Origin: Hyphomicrobiales bacterium
GTDB taxonomy: Bacteria > Pseudomonadota > Alphaproteobacteria > Rhizobiales > Aestuariivirgaceae
Assembly (NCBI GenBank): GCA_016185245.1
Contig: JACPNZ010000009.1
Span: 1 to 64,000, forward strand
Reading direction: 5' to 3'
DNA: 64,000 nt
The position numbers and the translations under genes were made by a program. How positions within the stretch are numbered: the first letter of the stretch is position 1; each line of letters opens with the position of its first letter. Positions 19,111-27,319 of this stretch are shown piece by piece. Below the pieces are notes generated by a model. The model was not told the origin of the DNA. It searched no databases and worked only from the letters and a program-made list of their open reading frames with translations.

Positions 19111-20367
19111 TCATGCGGCCAGTCGCGCTTCGAGATGGGCCTTGCCCCGGCCGGTCATCCTCGCCCGCACGATGGCGCCGGGCCGCATCTCCTGGACAAA
19201 CTTGACGCTGGCAAAATGCTCGGTGCGGCCCGACCTTCCTGTCTCGATCAGCACGTCGCGGATTGCCCCCACTTCCGAAGCGAGGAAGGTGTCGAGCTTC
19301 TCCTGGCCCCGGGCGCGGAGCCGCCGGGCCCGATCGCGGATCGCCTGGACGTCGAGTTGCGGCATGCGCGCCGCCGGCGTGCCGGGCCGCGGCGAGAATG
19401 GGAAGACGTGCAGGTAGGTAAGGCCGCAGTCGTCGATGAGGGACAGCGAATTCTCGAACATCGCCTCAGTTTCGGTCGGGAAGCCGGCAATGATGTCGGC
19501 GCCGAACACCAGGCCGGGCCGTCGCCGCCGCAGACTGTCGCAAAAGGCGATGGCATCATGGCGCGAATGGCGGCGCTTCATCCGCTTCAAGATCATGTTG
19601 TCACCCGACTGCAGCGACAGGTGCACATGCGGCATCAGTCGCTCTTCTCCGCCGAGAAGCTCCATCAAAAGCGGATCGGCCTCGATCGAGTCGATGGACG
19701 AGAGCCTGAGACGCTTCAACTCCGGCACTCCCTTCAGGATCGCCGCGACGAGGTCGCCGAGACGTGGGCTGCCCTCGAGGTTGGCCCCCCAGGAGGTGAT
19801 GTCGACACCTGACAGCACGATTTCCGAATGGCCGTTGGCGACCAGACGGCGCACCTGCTCGACCGCGTCGGAGGCGGCAACCGAGCGCGAATTGCCGCGC
19901 CCGAAGGGAATGATGCAGAAGGTGCAGCGATGATCGCAGCCGTTCTGCACCTGGACGAAGGCGCGGGTGCGCTCGCTGAGCCCGTCGATCATCTGTCGAT
20001 GGGCATGGCGCACCGGCATGATGTCGGCAACGGCAACACGCACCATGTCGCCCGACTTCGCCATTTGCCAACTCGCCGCCGCAAGCTTCTCCTCATTGCC
20101 GAGAACCAGATCGATCTCGGGCATGGCGGCGAAGCTCTGGGGATCGGTCTGGGCGGCGCAGCCGGTGACCACGATATGGGCTTGCGGGTTCTCGCGCCGC
20201 GCCCTGCGGATCGCCTGGCGGGCCTGGCGAGTCGCTTCCGCGGTTACAGCACAGGTGTTGAAGATCACGGCGTCATCGAGTCCCGCGCCAGCGGCGTGAG
20301 CCCGCATCACTTCGGACTCATAGGCATTGAGGCGGCAGCCGAAGGTGACAAGCTGGGGCGCGGCCAT
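19111..20367 (-). CDS. mtaB: tRNA t6A37 methylthiotransferase MtaB
   Basis: A radical-SAM enzyme that converts t6A to ms2t6A at position 37 of tRNAs reading ANN codons. At 418 residues it has the N-terminal UPF0004 domain with cysteines in FGCRLNAYESE, FNTCAVT and VTGCAAQ, the radical-SAM CxxxCxxC in GCDHRCTFCIIPFGRG, and a C-terminal TRAM-like region. It sits three bases after dapF, an arrangement common in this order. Confidence 0.95.
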   Translation of the reverse strand: MAAPQLVTFGCRLNAYESEVMRAHAAGAGLDDAVIFNTCAVTAEATRQARQAIRRARRENPQAHIVVTGCAAQTDPQSFAAMPEIDLVLGNEEKLAAASWQMAKSGDMVRVAVADIMPVRHAHRQMIDGLSERTRAFVQVQNGCDHRCTFCIIPFGRGNSRSVAASDAVEQVRRLVANGHSEIVLSGVDITSWGANLEGSPRLGDLVAAILKGVPELKRLRLSSIDSIEADPLLMELLGGEERLMPHVHLSLQSGDNMILKRMKRRHSRHDAIAFCDSLRRRRPGLVFGADIIAGFPTETEAMFENSLSLIDDCGLTYLHVFPFSPRPGTPAARMPQLDVQAIRDRARRLRARGQEKLDTFLASEVGAIRDVLIETGRSGRTEHFASVKFVQEMRPGAIVRARMTGRGKAHLEARLAA

Positions 20368-20370
20368 GGT

Positions 20371-21228
20371 TCAGCCTGCCAGATGGGCAGGAAGCTCGCC
20401 CTCGAAATCGTAGCTTGCCGGGCCGGTCATCAGGATATGGCCGTCGCTGTCGCGGCGTTCCATCAGGAGATCGCCGCCGGGAAGGCTAACCCGGCACCTG
20501 GCGTCGATCATGCGCAGCCTGAATCCCGCCGCCATGACGGCGCAGGCCGCCGTGCCGCAGGCCCTGGTGAGGCCGGCGCCGCGCTCCCACACCCGGATCG
20601 TTGCGCGGTCGCGGGCATCGACCCTGGCAAGCGTGATATTGGCCCGCTGCGGAAACAGCGGATGGTGCTCGAGCATCGGCCCCACCTTGGAAAGGTCGAC
20701 GACATCGAGGCTCTTCACCCAGAAGATACAATGTGGATTGCCGACATTGACCACCGAAGGCGAGTGTATCAGAGGCTTGTCGATCGGCCCGACCTGCAGC
20801 TCGATATGGCGGGTATCGGCGAAAGGTTCGGACAGAGGGATATCGGCCCAGCCGAAACGCGGCGCCCCGTTATCCACTGTAACCAGCCGCTCGCCCACCC
20901 TTTCGGCGACCAGAAAGCCGCCTTTGGTATCGATGGTGGCCCTGGTCTTGCGCTGTTCGTCGAAGATCAGGTCGGCCACACACCGCGAAGCATTGCCGCA
21001 GCTTTCGACCTCGAAACCCTCATTGTTCCAGATGCGCATGCGCACGTCGGCGGTCCCGGACGGTTCGAGCAGAATGACCTGGTCGCAGCCAATACCGGAG
21101 ACCCGGTCGGCTATAGCCCGAGCCCGAGCCTCGTCCATGGCGATCGGGCGGGGTCTGCCGTCGAGCACCACAAAATCATTGCCAAGCCCGCTCATCTTGC
21201 GAAAATGTAATGATGAGACCTGTTCCAT
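20371..21228 (-). CDS. dapF: Diaminopimelate epimerase
   Basis: Interconverts LL- and meso-diaminopimelate without a cofactor, using two cysteines. Both are visible: EVESCGNASRCVAD and TRACGTAACAVMAAG. The N-terminal KMSGLGNDFVVLD is typical. I chose ATG at 21228 (285 residues); ATG at 21258 would add ten residues (MSQFHHIRPA) that lack family similarity. This is the first gene of the dapF-mtaB-ftsY-yciB operon, and it diverges from the hydroxylase gene at 21303. Confidence 0.96.
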   Translation of the reverse strand: MEQVSSLHFRKMSGLGNDFVVLDGRPRPIAMDEARARAIADRVSGIGCDQVILLEPSGTADVRMRIWNNEGFEVESCGNASRCVADLIFDEQRKTRATIDTKGGFLVAERVGERLVTVDNGAPRFGWADIPLSEPFADTRHIELQVGPIDKPLIHSPSVVNVGNPHCIFWVKSLDVVDLSKVGPMLEHHPLFPQRANITLARVDARDRATIRVWERGAGLTRACGTAACAVMAAGFRLRMIDARCRVSLPGGDLLMERRDSDGHILMTGPASYDFEGELPAHLAG

Positions 21229-21302
21229 GGCGGGCCTTATATGGTGAAACTGCGACAAAAAGCTAGCCCGCCCGGAGTCTGCCGGGCTATTCAGGTCCGG
21301 CC

Positions 21303-22106
21303 ATGAACCAGCAACCTACCCAGCAAAAATTCACCACCGAAGGCATTGCGCCCCTCGACCGGCCGAGCTCCGTCACCCGCTTCTTCATGAGCATCGTGGC
21401 GCGGGCCGAGCGCCTCAATCTGCGCTTTGCCCGGCTCGGCAACCCGCCGGTCTATGACAACCTGGTGTTTCCCTGGACCGAAGCCATCGAAAGGGCCTAT
21501 CCGGCGATCCGCGCCGAGCTGGATAGGCTATTAGTGCGCAAGGCCGACCTACCCAACTTCCAAGATATTTCGAGCGACGTGAAGGTGCTGAGCACCGACA
21601 ACGGCTGGAAGACCTTCTTCCTCGCCGGCTTCGGCAAGCCCTCGTCCCGCAACATTGCGCTGTGCCCGAGAACCTGGGAGGCGGCGCGGCAGATTCCCGG
21701 GCTCAAGACCGCCATGTTCTCGATCTTCGAGCCGGGCAAGCATCTGCCGCCGCACCGCGGTCCTTACAACGGCGTGCTGCGTCTCCACCTGGGACTGATC
21801 GTGCCCGAGCAATCGGACCGGCTAGCGATCCGGGTCGCCGACCAGATCCGCCATTGGCGCGAGGGCAAGGTTCTGATCTTCGACGATGCCTATGAGCATG
21901 AGGCCTGGAACCATACCGGCACAACGCGGGTGGTGCTGTTCGTCGATTTCGTCAAGCCGCTGCGCTTTCCCGCCAATCTGGTGAACTGGCTGCTGCTCAA
22001 TCTCGCCCTGTTCACGCCCTTCATCCGGGAAGGCATGGAAAATCACAAGGCCTGGGAAAAGAAATTCTACGCTGAGGCCGAGAAGCTGCGCAATATGAAG
22101 GACTGA
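21303..22106 (+). CDS. Aspartyl/asparaginyl beta-hydroxylase family dioxygenase
   Basis: A 267-residue Fe(II)/2-oxoglutarate-type dioxygenase. Iron-site histidines lie in PGKHLPPHRGPYNG and DDAYEHEAWNHTG, and the 2-oxoglutarate-contacting region is NHTGTTRVVLFVDF. The family includes LpxO, which 2-hydroxylates lipid A acyl chains, and peptide hydroxylases; a C-terminal hydrophobic stretch (NLVNWLLLNLALFTPF) supports a membrane-linked substrate as in LpxO. A lipid A role is inference. It diverges from dapF across 74 bp. Confidence 0.88.
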   Translation: MNQQPTQQKFTTEGIAPLDRPSSVTRFFMSIVARAERLNLRFARLGNPPVYDNLVFPWTEAIERAYPAIRAELDRLLVRKADLPNFQDISSDVKVLSTDNGWKTFFLAGFGKPSSRNIALCPRTWEAARQIPGLKTAMFSIFEPGKHLPPHRGPYNGVLRLHLGLIVPEQSDRLAIRVADQIRHWREGKVLIFDDAYEHEAWNHTGTTRVVLFVDFVKPLRFPANLVNWLLLNLALFTPFIREGMENHKAWEKKFYAEAEKLRNMKD

Positions 22107-22116
22107 GTCGGAAGCC

Positions 22117-22671
22117 TCAGGCCCTTGCCAGTTTGCGGCACAGGGCCAGGCGGTCGAGATCCTTGATGCCACCCCAAGCCATTGTGAGGTTCTCGACGAA
22201 CTCGAACCCCGCCGTGGTGCAAAAGTCGGCGAACATCTTAGCCGTCATGCGATTGCGGGCCTGCGGGTTGAGACCGTAGTGACGGTCGTCGGGCGCATTG
22301 TAGTTCGAAAGATGCAGCAGAAGCTGGCCGCCAGGCTTCAGGATGCGGGCGGCGGCGTCAACATAGGATTCGACCAGGTCGGGGCTGAAATGCACCATGG
22401 CGTCGTAGCAGAAGACGGCCGTGGCAGAGGCGTCGGGGATCGGCCTGAAGCTGTAGCCGTCGCCGAGGAGGTAGGAGACATTGGCGCGCGACTCGAGGCG
22501 CTCCTGGCAGCGGACGAGATTGTCCTTGAAGACGTCGACGAGGGTGAGATGGCCGCAATTCGCGACAATCTGTGCAGCATGGCGGCCATGGCCGCAGGCA
22601 AGCTCCACCGTGTCGGCGAGATCGAGTTGGTCGAACATGGATCGGAACGGCGTGTCGCTGTCCCAGAACAT
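22117..22671 (-). CDS. Class I SAM-dependent methyltransferase, possibly frameshifted at its start
   Basis: A methyltransferase of 184 residues from ATG at 22671. Motif I is VELACGHGRHAAQI, followed by LTLVDVFKDN, the acidic AVFCYDAMVHF and LKPGGQLLLHLSN. The coding-like sequence continues upstream of the ATG (GPWDNSPYYKEAEDYVY) back to a TAA near 22751, with no start codon in this stretch. An overlapping frame from GTG 22793 (NKFSAARKQKSRNPLKN) could join it by a single-base shift near 22740. The true protein is therefore probably longer by about 40 residues. Substrate unknown. Confidence 0.8.
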   Translation of the reverse strand: MFWDSDTPFRSMFDQLDLADTVELACGHGRHAAQIVANCGHLTLVDVFKDNLVRCQERLESRANVSYLLGDGYSFRPIPDASATAVFCYDAMVHFSPDLVESYVDAAARILKPGGQLLLHLSNYNAPDDRHYGLNPQARNRMTAKMFADFCTTAGFEFVENLTMAWGGIKDLDRLALCRKLARA

Positions 22672-22789
22672 GTAGACATAATCTTCGGCTTCCTTGTAGT
22701 AGGGGCTGTTGTCCCACGGCCCCGCAACAATAGCGGCGGATTCTTCAGCGGATTACGGGATTTCTGCTTGCGTGCCGCGGAAAACTTGT

Positions 22790-22921
22790 TCACCGGGTCA
22801 TTCTCCAGTCGAATTTGCGCCAGCCGCGCTCATACAGGTTGACTGATACATAATCGCAATCGCGGCAGTTGTAAAATGACGATTCCGAGGGGTCCGAAGA
22901 GCGGCGAATTGGGTCCGCCAT
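22790..22921 (-). CDS. Possible small CxxC protein upstream of the methyltransferase
   Basis: A 43-codon open frame from ATG 22921 with a CRDC pair (FYNCRDCDYVSVNLYERG). Its TGA overlaps the GTG at 22793 as GTGA, the spacing of translational coupling to the methyltransferase reading region. I recognise no family, and the evidence is only context. The remaining 22922-23042 shows no gene and probably holds the divergent promoters. Confidence 0.25.
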   Translation of the reverse strand: MADPIRRSSDPSESSFYNCRDCDYVSVNLYERGWRKFDWRMTR

Positions 22922-23042
22922 GGCAGCCAGACTCGATCGGACTAGGCCTCGTAACTGCTTGTGCCCATTACCGAAAGCCGGAATTGGTTGTGCCGGGTGC
23001 GCTTCCCGCCTAGTAAGGGGCAAATGTCCACGGAGTCGCCTG

Positions 23043-24071
23043 ATGGAACTCATCCTCCATATCGGTGGTGAAAAGACCGGAACGACGTCGCTGCAGCGCT
23101 TTCTCTTCGAGAACAGCGTCGAATTGTTCCAGGCTACCAAGATCTTCTATCCGACCTCGCCGAGTCTATGTCAGTACGACGGCCATTTCCCGGTGGCGGC
23201 GGCCTTCTTGCCGCCCGGCAGCCTCGAATTCCTCGATGCCAGCAAGGCTCTGAGTCTCGATATACTGCAGCAGGAAATTCGCCAGATCGCTCTTACCGAG
23301 AAGCCGGAAGCGATCCTGTTTAGCGCCGAACACTTTTCCTCCCGGATGAAGAAGGACGAGATCTTTCAGTTATCGCGCTGGTTCCGAACCAGCGGACTCT
23401 TCGACCGCTACCGCATCGTGTTCTACGTGCGGCCCCAGGATGAACTGTTTGTCTCGGCATTGTCGACGGCACTCCTGGCGGGCCGCAATGCCTGGAATAC
23501 CTCCCATGTCGTGAGTCCCCAGAGCCACTACTACAATCATCTGGCGACCGCCGAATTGTGGGAGCTGCAGTTCGGAATAAAGTCCATGGTGGTGCGCGCC
23601 TACGGCAGTTCGTCGGGCGACATCGTCACCGACTTTCTTTCGGCTATCGGCGCCGACTTCACCCCCAAAACGATGAGCGAGCGTAGTAACGAGGGATTCG
23701 GCTACGAGGGGATGCGGCTCATCTACCTGATCAACCGCTATCTACCCGAGTGGGACGGCGAAACGACCGCTTCCTCCCGGGGCGATAGTCTCAGTGCCCA
23801 GGCGCTGCGCAACGCCATTGCCGAAGTCATTCGCAATACCGGGATATTTGGCGATGGGCCGGCCGGCTTGCGGGTTATGCCGGCTCAGGCGCGCGAGAGA
23901 ATCCGCGCCGACTTCGCCCCCCACAACGCGCGCCTCAATGAAAAGTACGGCAGCAATCTGACCTTTCGGGCCTATGACGACAAGCGTCCCGATATGGAGC
24001 TTCCAAGCGACGAGGATATTCTCGCCCGGTCAGCCATCGCATTGGGAAAAGCCCTCCTTGCCAAGGACTAG
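23043..24071 (+). CDS. Sulfotransferase-like protein
   Basis: A 342-residue protein starting MELILHIGGEKTGTTSLQRF, which is the 5'-phosphosulfate-binding loop of PAPS-dependent sulfotransferases (GxxKTGTTSL). The segment RYRIVFYVRPQDELFVSAL is placed like the 3'-phosphate-binding region. The rest matches no family I can name. The open frame extends 41 codons upstream, but the ATG at 23043 directly precedes the domain and follows GGAG (spacing 7). The next gene, 70 bp on, carries a second sulfotransferase domain, so both may act on one sulfated product. Confidence 0.75.
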   Translation: MELILHIGGEKTGTTSLQRFLFENSVELFQATKIFYPTSPSLCQYDGHFPVAAAFLPPGSLEFLDASKALSLDILQQEIRQIALTEKPEAILFSAEHFSSRMKKDEIFQLSRWFRTSGLFDRYRIVFYVRPQDELFVSALSTALLAGRNAWNTSHVVSPQSHYYNHLATAELWELQFGIKSMVVRAYGSSSGDIVTDFLSAIGADFTPKTMSERSNEGFGYEGMRLIYLINRYLPEWDGETTASSRGDSLSAQALRNAIAEVIRNTGIFGDGPAGLRVMPAQARERIRADFAPHNARLNEKYGSNLTFRAYDDKRPDMELPSDEDILARSAIALGKALLAKD

Positions 24072-24140
24072 ATCCACGAGCCGCGCCATGGAGGTTCGCA
24101 GCGCTGGCGGAAATGTGAAGGCCTGCGCCGGCAGGCGATC

Positions 24141-26192
24141 ATGAGCAGCCCTGTGGATGGCGGTTTCGCCTATGCGTTCTCGGGCTATTGTCCGATCTGC
24201 GAGGCGCCGCGTCGGTTCGAAGCGAAATACCCGTGGTATCGCGATCATCTCAAATGTCCCTCATGCGGCTCGGTGGTGCGCGAACGCGCCGTGGCCGCAG
24301 CTTTGAACGAACTGCGGCCCAACTGGCGCAACCTCGCCATTCATGAATCCTCACCGAGCGGGCGCGGCGTTTCGTTGAAGCTCCGCGAACAGTGCCACAA
24401 CTTCATCGCGTCGCACTACTACCCCGACAAGCCGTTCGGCAGCACCGTCGGCCGGTTCCGCAACGAGAATCTCGAGGCACAGACCTTCGCCGACCGGAGT
24501 TTCGATATCGTAGTTTCGCTCGACGTCATGGAGCATGTTTTCCGGCCCGATCTCGTCTATACCGAAGTCTTCCGTACACTGAAGCCGGGCGGCCTTTACA
24601 TTCACACCTTTCCGATCTTCAAGGCGCAAGTCGAGGCGAAGATCCCGTTCGCGGAACTCGATACCGACGGTTCAATACGCCACCTTGTCGAGAAACCCGA
24701 GTACCACGGCAATCCCATCGACCCGAAGGGATCGCTGGTGACCTTCCATTATGACTACGACATTCATCGCCAGATCGCCGGCTGGGCTCCATTCAGGGTG
24801 CGCATTTGCCGGGCGTGGGACGAGTACCTTGGCATCATCGGCGAATTCACCGATGTCATTGTCTGCGAGCGGCCATTTCCCCAATTGGGCCAAGTGACGG
24901 AAACAGCCCGCTCCAAGGCGCAACGACTAACCATGGCTGGAGCCTCCGACAGGCAAGCCCTCGTCATTGTCGGGCCCCATCGCGCCGGCACGTCGGCGAT
25001 GGCAAAGGCCCTGAGCCTTGCGGGTTGGGCATTGCCGAAGACCCTGGTCCCCGGCGGGCCCGGGAACCTCGAGGGACACTACGAATCGCTTCCCATCATG
25101 CGCTTCAACGAAGCGGTTCTGCGCGGCATCGACCGAGAATGGCTCGATCCCAAGCCGCTACCGGAAAGTTTTTCTGTTTCCGAGGCAGTAGTCGCGGACG
25201 CCACGCGGTTGCTGGCCGAAGAATTTGGCGACGCCGAACGCATCCTGGTGAAAGAGCCACGCATCAGCCGGCTACTGCCGCTCTGGCTTGCCGCCTTTGC
25301 CGAGCTTGGCATCCGGCCGGTCTTCCTGTTCGCCTGCCGCAGTGCTGTGGCCACTGCCAATTCACTGGCGAGGCGCGATGGTTTCGACATTGAGCACGGC
25401 CTCGAGCTTTGGCTTACCTATGTACTCGAAGCCGAAGCCGCCAGTCGCGGCCTGCCGCGCCGGGCGATCCGTTATGAGAATCTCCTTGCCGATCCCGCCG
25501 GCACCATTGCCGATGCGCTTGCTGCCCTCAGCCTCGGCTGCCCGTCCGATGCCGACACCACGGCGAAACTCCGCCAGGCGGTGACGCCGCAGACAGCCAA
25601 GAAAACCGTGGGCGGCGCGTCGGCTCGCCTCAGCCACGCCGTCACCGAGGTGGAAGGAGCGCTCGCCACCGATCCGGATCTTCTCGATCCCATTCCCTTC
25701 GAAGCGGTGCGCCGCACTTGGCGGAGCTTCTGGTCGGCGGCAAGCCCTGGCGATGGCGCCTCCTTTCTTGCCCTCGGCCAGGCCGAAACCCACTATGGCC
25801 GCAGCACTGCCGAACTTGTGGCGGGAAGGCCCACAGCCGCCCTGGCGGCGGCCCGGCTCGCCGCCGGCCTGGCGCCGGATAGCCCGGTCTATCGGACACA
25901 GATCGGAATTGCCGCCACTGCGGCGGGCGAGATGGCCGAGGCCGAAGCAGCCCTTCGGCAAGCGCTCGCCTTGGACAATGCAAATGTCACGGCATTGCAC
26001 CGGCTGGGTCAACTGGCACTCGCCGCCGGACGCCCCGACGAGGCTCGCGATCTGTTTGAGCGCGCCGCAACGCTGGCGCCGCAGCTTGCGGTACTACATC
26101 TGGCTGTCGGCCAGGCGGCCGAAGCGGCCGGAGATGCCGCCGCTGCTGCAAGGGCGTTCGCAAAGGCCCGCGAATGCGAAACCAAGAGGTGA
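24141..26192 (+). CDS. Methyltransferase-sulfotransferase-TPR fusion protein
   Basis: A 683-residue three-part protein. Residues about 15-50 form a zinc-ribbon-like pair of CxxC motifs (YCPICEAP and LKCPSCGSV). Residues about 50-255 are a class I methyltransferase (SFDIVVSLDVMEHVFRPD, TLKPGGLYIHTFP). From about residue 270 a sulfotransferase domain begins with LVIVGPHRAGTSAMAKAL and includes RPVFLFACRSAVATANSLA. The C-terminal 130 residues are Ala-rich TPR helices (AEAALRQALALDNANVTALH, GRPDEARDLFERAATLAPQ). No stop or frameshift separates the parts. I know of no described protein with this exact order. Substrates are unknown; a glycan or small-molecule tailoring role is inferred. Confidence 0.82.
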   Translation: MSSPVDGGFAYAFSGYCPICEAPRRFEAKYPWYRDHLKCPSCGSVVRERAVAAALNELRPNWRNLAIHESSPSGRGVSLKLREQCHNFIASHYYPDKPFGSTVGRFRNENLEAQTFADRSFDIVVSLDVMEHVFRPDLVYTEVFRTLKPGGLYIHTFPIFKAQVEAKIPFAELDTDGSIRHLVEKPEYHGNPIDPKGSLVTFHYDYDIHRQIAGWAPFRVRICRAWDEYLGIIGEFTDVIVCERPFPQLGQVTETARSKAQRLTMAGASDRQALVIVGPHRAGTSAMAKALSLAGWALPKTLVPGGPGNLEGHYESLPIMRFNEAVLRGIDREWLDPKPLPESFSVSEAVVADATRLLAEEFGDAERILVKEPRISRLLPLWLAAFAELGIRPVFLFACRSAVATANSLARRDGFDIEHGLELWLTYVLEAEAASRGLPRRAIRYENLLADPAGTIADALAALSLGCPSDADTTAKLRQAVTPQTAKKTVGGASARLSHAVTEVEGALATDPDLLDPIPFEAVRRTWRSFWSAASPGDGASFLALGQAETHYGRSTAELVAGRPTAALAAARLAAGLAPDSPVYRTQIGIAATAAGEMAEAEAALRQALALDNANVTALHRLGQLALAAGRPDEARDLFERAATLAPQLAVLHLAVGQAAEAAGDAAAAARAFAKARECETKR

Positions 26193-26261
26193 TCGCATCG
26201 GCGCGGGTTGCACGTTCCGCGAGTTCTGGCCTAATTGCCGCGAATTCCGGCGGAAAGATTC

Positions 26262-26383
26262 GTGACCACCACGTACAGCATTGCATTTGATATGCCTCAA
26301 GAGGTCATCGATCGGGCGATGGCCGCGGCGACGCGCCCCGATCTGCTGGCGGAGATTGTCGCAACATCGCGACGCTATTTTAA
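26262..26383 (+). pseudogene. Short open frame cut by the IS element
   Basis: From GTG 26262, preceded by GGCGGAAAG, about 40 codons read TTTYSIAFDMPQEVIDRAM and on to SRRYFK, where the insertion sequence begins. With the IS and one TAA copy removed, the frame would continue about 18 codons across the 3' end of the phosphoesterase gene to a TGA at 27372. I recognise no family. It may be a real small gene that was interrupted or simply chance. Confidence 0.3.
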
Positions 26384-26387
26384 GAGC

Positions 26388-26912
26388 CTATCCGTAAATA
26401 ATGTTTTTGCCGGTTTTGCTGCGGCAACGCCGCAGGGCGATGGTGGCGGCGGCGAGGTGATGCAAGGCGAGGGAATTCGCGGTTGTCTTTTCATAGCGGA
26501 CCTTGAGCTTGCGGAAGAGATTGAACCAGCTGTGTGACACCTCGACAATCCAGCGGCGCGGCTTGAAGCGCTTGTTCTTCTTGGCCTTGATCTCTTCGCC
26601 GCGAGGGCGCACGTGCGGGATGTAGCCATGGCCGCGGATGACGGCATCGGCCTTTTCGCCGACATAACCCGCATCCGCGCACAGATTTTCTGCCACGGCT
26701 CGAGCGGTCACGGGTTGACGTGCTATCTTGCTGTCCAGCACCGCGTCAAGCTGGCTGACATCATGGCGGTTGGCACCAACCAGCGCGATGCCCAGAGGCA
26801 CGCCCTTCTCATCCACCAGAAGATGCCGCCCCATGCCGTTTTTTCCCCCGATCCGTCGGGTTTCCGCCGACACCGTCCTCGCCGATCGGGGCCTTGATCT
26901 TGGCGCCGTCAA
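26388..26912 (-). CDS. IS5-family transposase, second frame (orfB)
   Basis: C-terminal part of the DDE transposase. It carries the second catalytic aspartate in GANRHDVSQLDAV and the final glutamate in LKVRYEKTTANSLALHH. Useful coding begins where this frame joins orfA near 26839-26849, at GIGGKNGMGRHLLVD. Codons upstream of that point overlap orfA. The stop TAG lies inside the left inverted repeat. Confidence 0.9.
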   Translation of the reverse strand: MTAPRSRPRSARTVSAETRRIGGKNGMGRHLLVDEKGVPLGIALVGANRHDVSQLDAVLDSKIARQPVTARAVAENLCADAGYVGEKADAVIRGHGYIPHVRPRGEEIKAKKNKRFKPRRWIVEVSHSWFNLFRKLKVRYEKTTANSLALHHLAAATIALRRCRSKTGKNIIYG

Positions 26913-27285
26913 TGGCCTGCCAGCGCCACCTTATCCCCTTCTGCTCATCGTAAAGCGCAACGCCTCGCGCCCACAGCGCCTTGAAGAATCCCGCCTTGCG
27001 CCATTCCTGAAAATAGCTGTGTATCGAACTGCTGGCCCCAAATGTCTTCGGCAGCGCCTTCCATTGTATCCCGGTGCGCAACACAAACACGATCCCGGCG
27101 AATACCTGCCGTGGCTCCAGCGGCTTGCGGCCACCCCCGGCTTTCCTCTTGTACTTCTTCTTGCGGCTTCGCTTGCGTTGCGGAATCAATGGAGCGGCAA
27201 TGGCCCACAACTCATCCGTCACTTCCCACGATTGCGCCCGCTTCCTGGCTTCCGGCATGATCCCTCCGAACCATGCCTTATCCAT
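26809..27285 (-). CDS. IS5-family transposase, first frame (orfA)
   Basis: N-terminal part of the transposase (158 residues if not shifted): helix-turn-helix-like VTDELWAIAAPLIP, the DUF4096-type PLEPRQVFAGIVFVLRTG and GIQWKALP, and the first catalytic aspartate in WQAIDGAKIKAP. On the minus strand G5A6 (GGGGGAAAAAA, 26839-26849) is a slippery run where a +1 (or -2) shift would fuse it to orfB, as is usual for this group. Confidence 0.9.
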   Translation of the reverse strand: MDKAWFGGIMPEARKRAQSWEVTDELWAIAAPLIPQRKRSRKKKYKRKAGGGRKPLEPRQVFAGIVFVLRTGIQWKALPKTFGASSSIHSYFQEWRKAGFFKALWARGVALYDEQKGIRWRWQAIDGAKIKAPIGEDGVGGNPTDRGKKRHGAASSGG

Positions 27286-27319
27286 CGTTCATGGTTAACA
27301 TACTATTTACGGATAGGCT

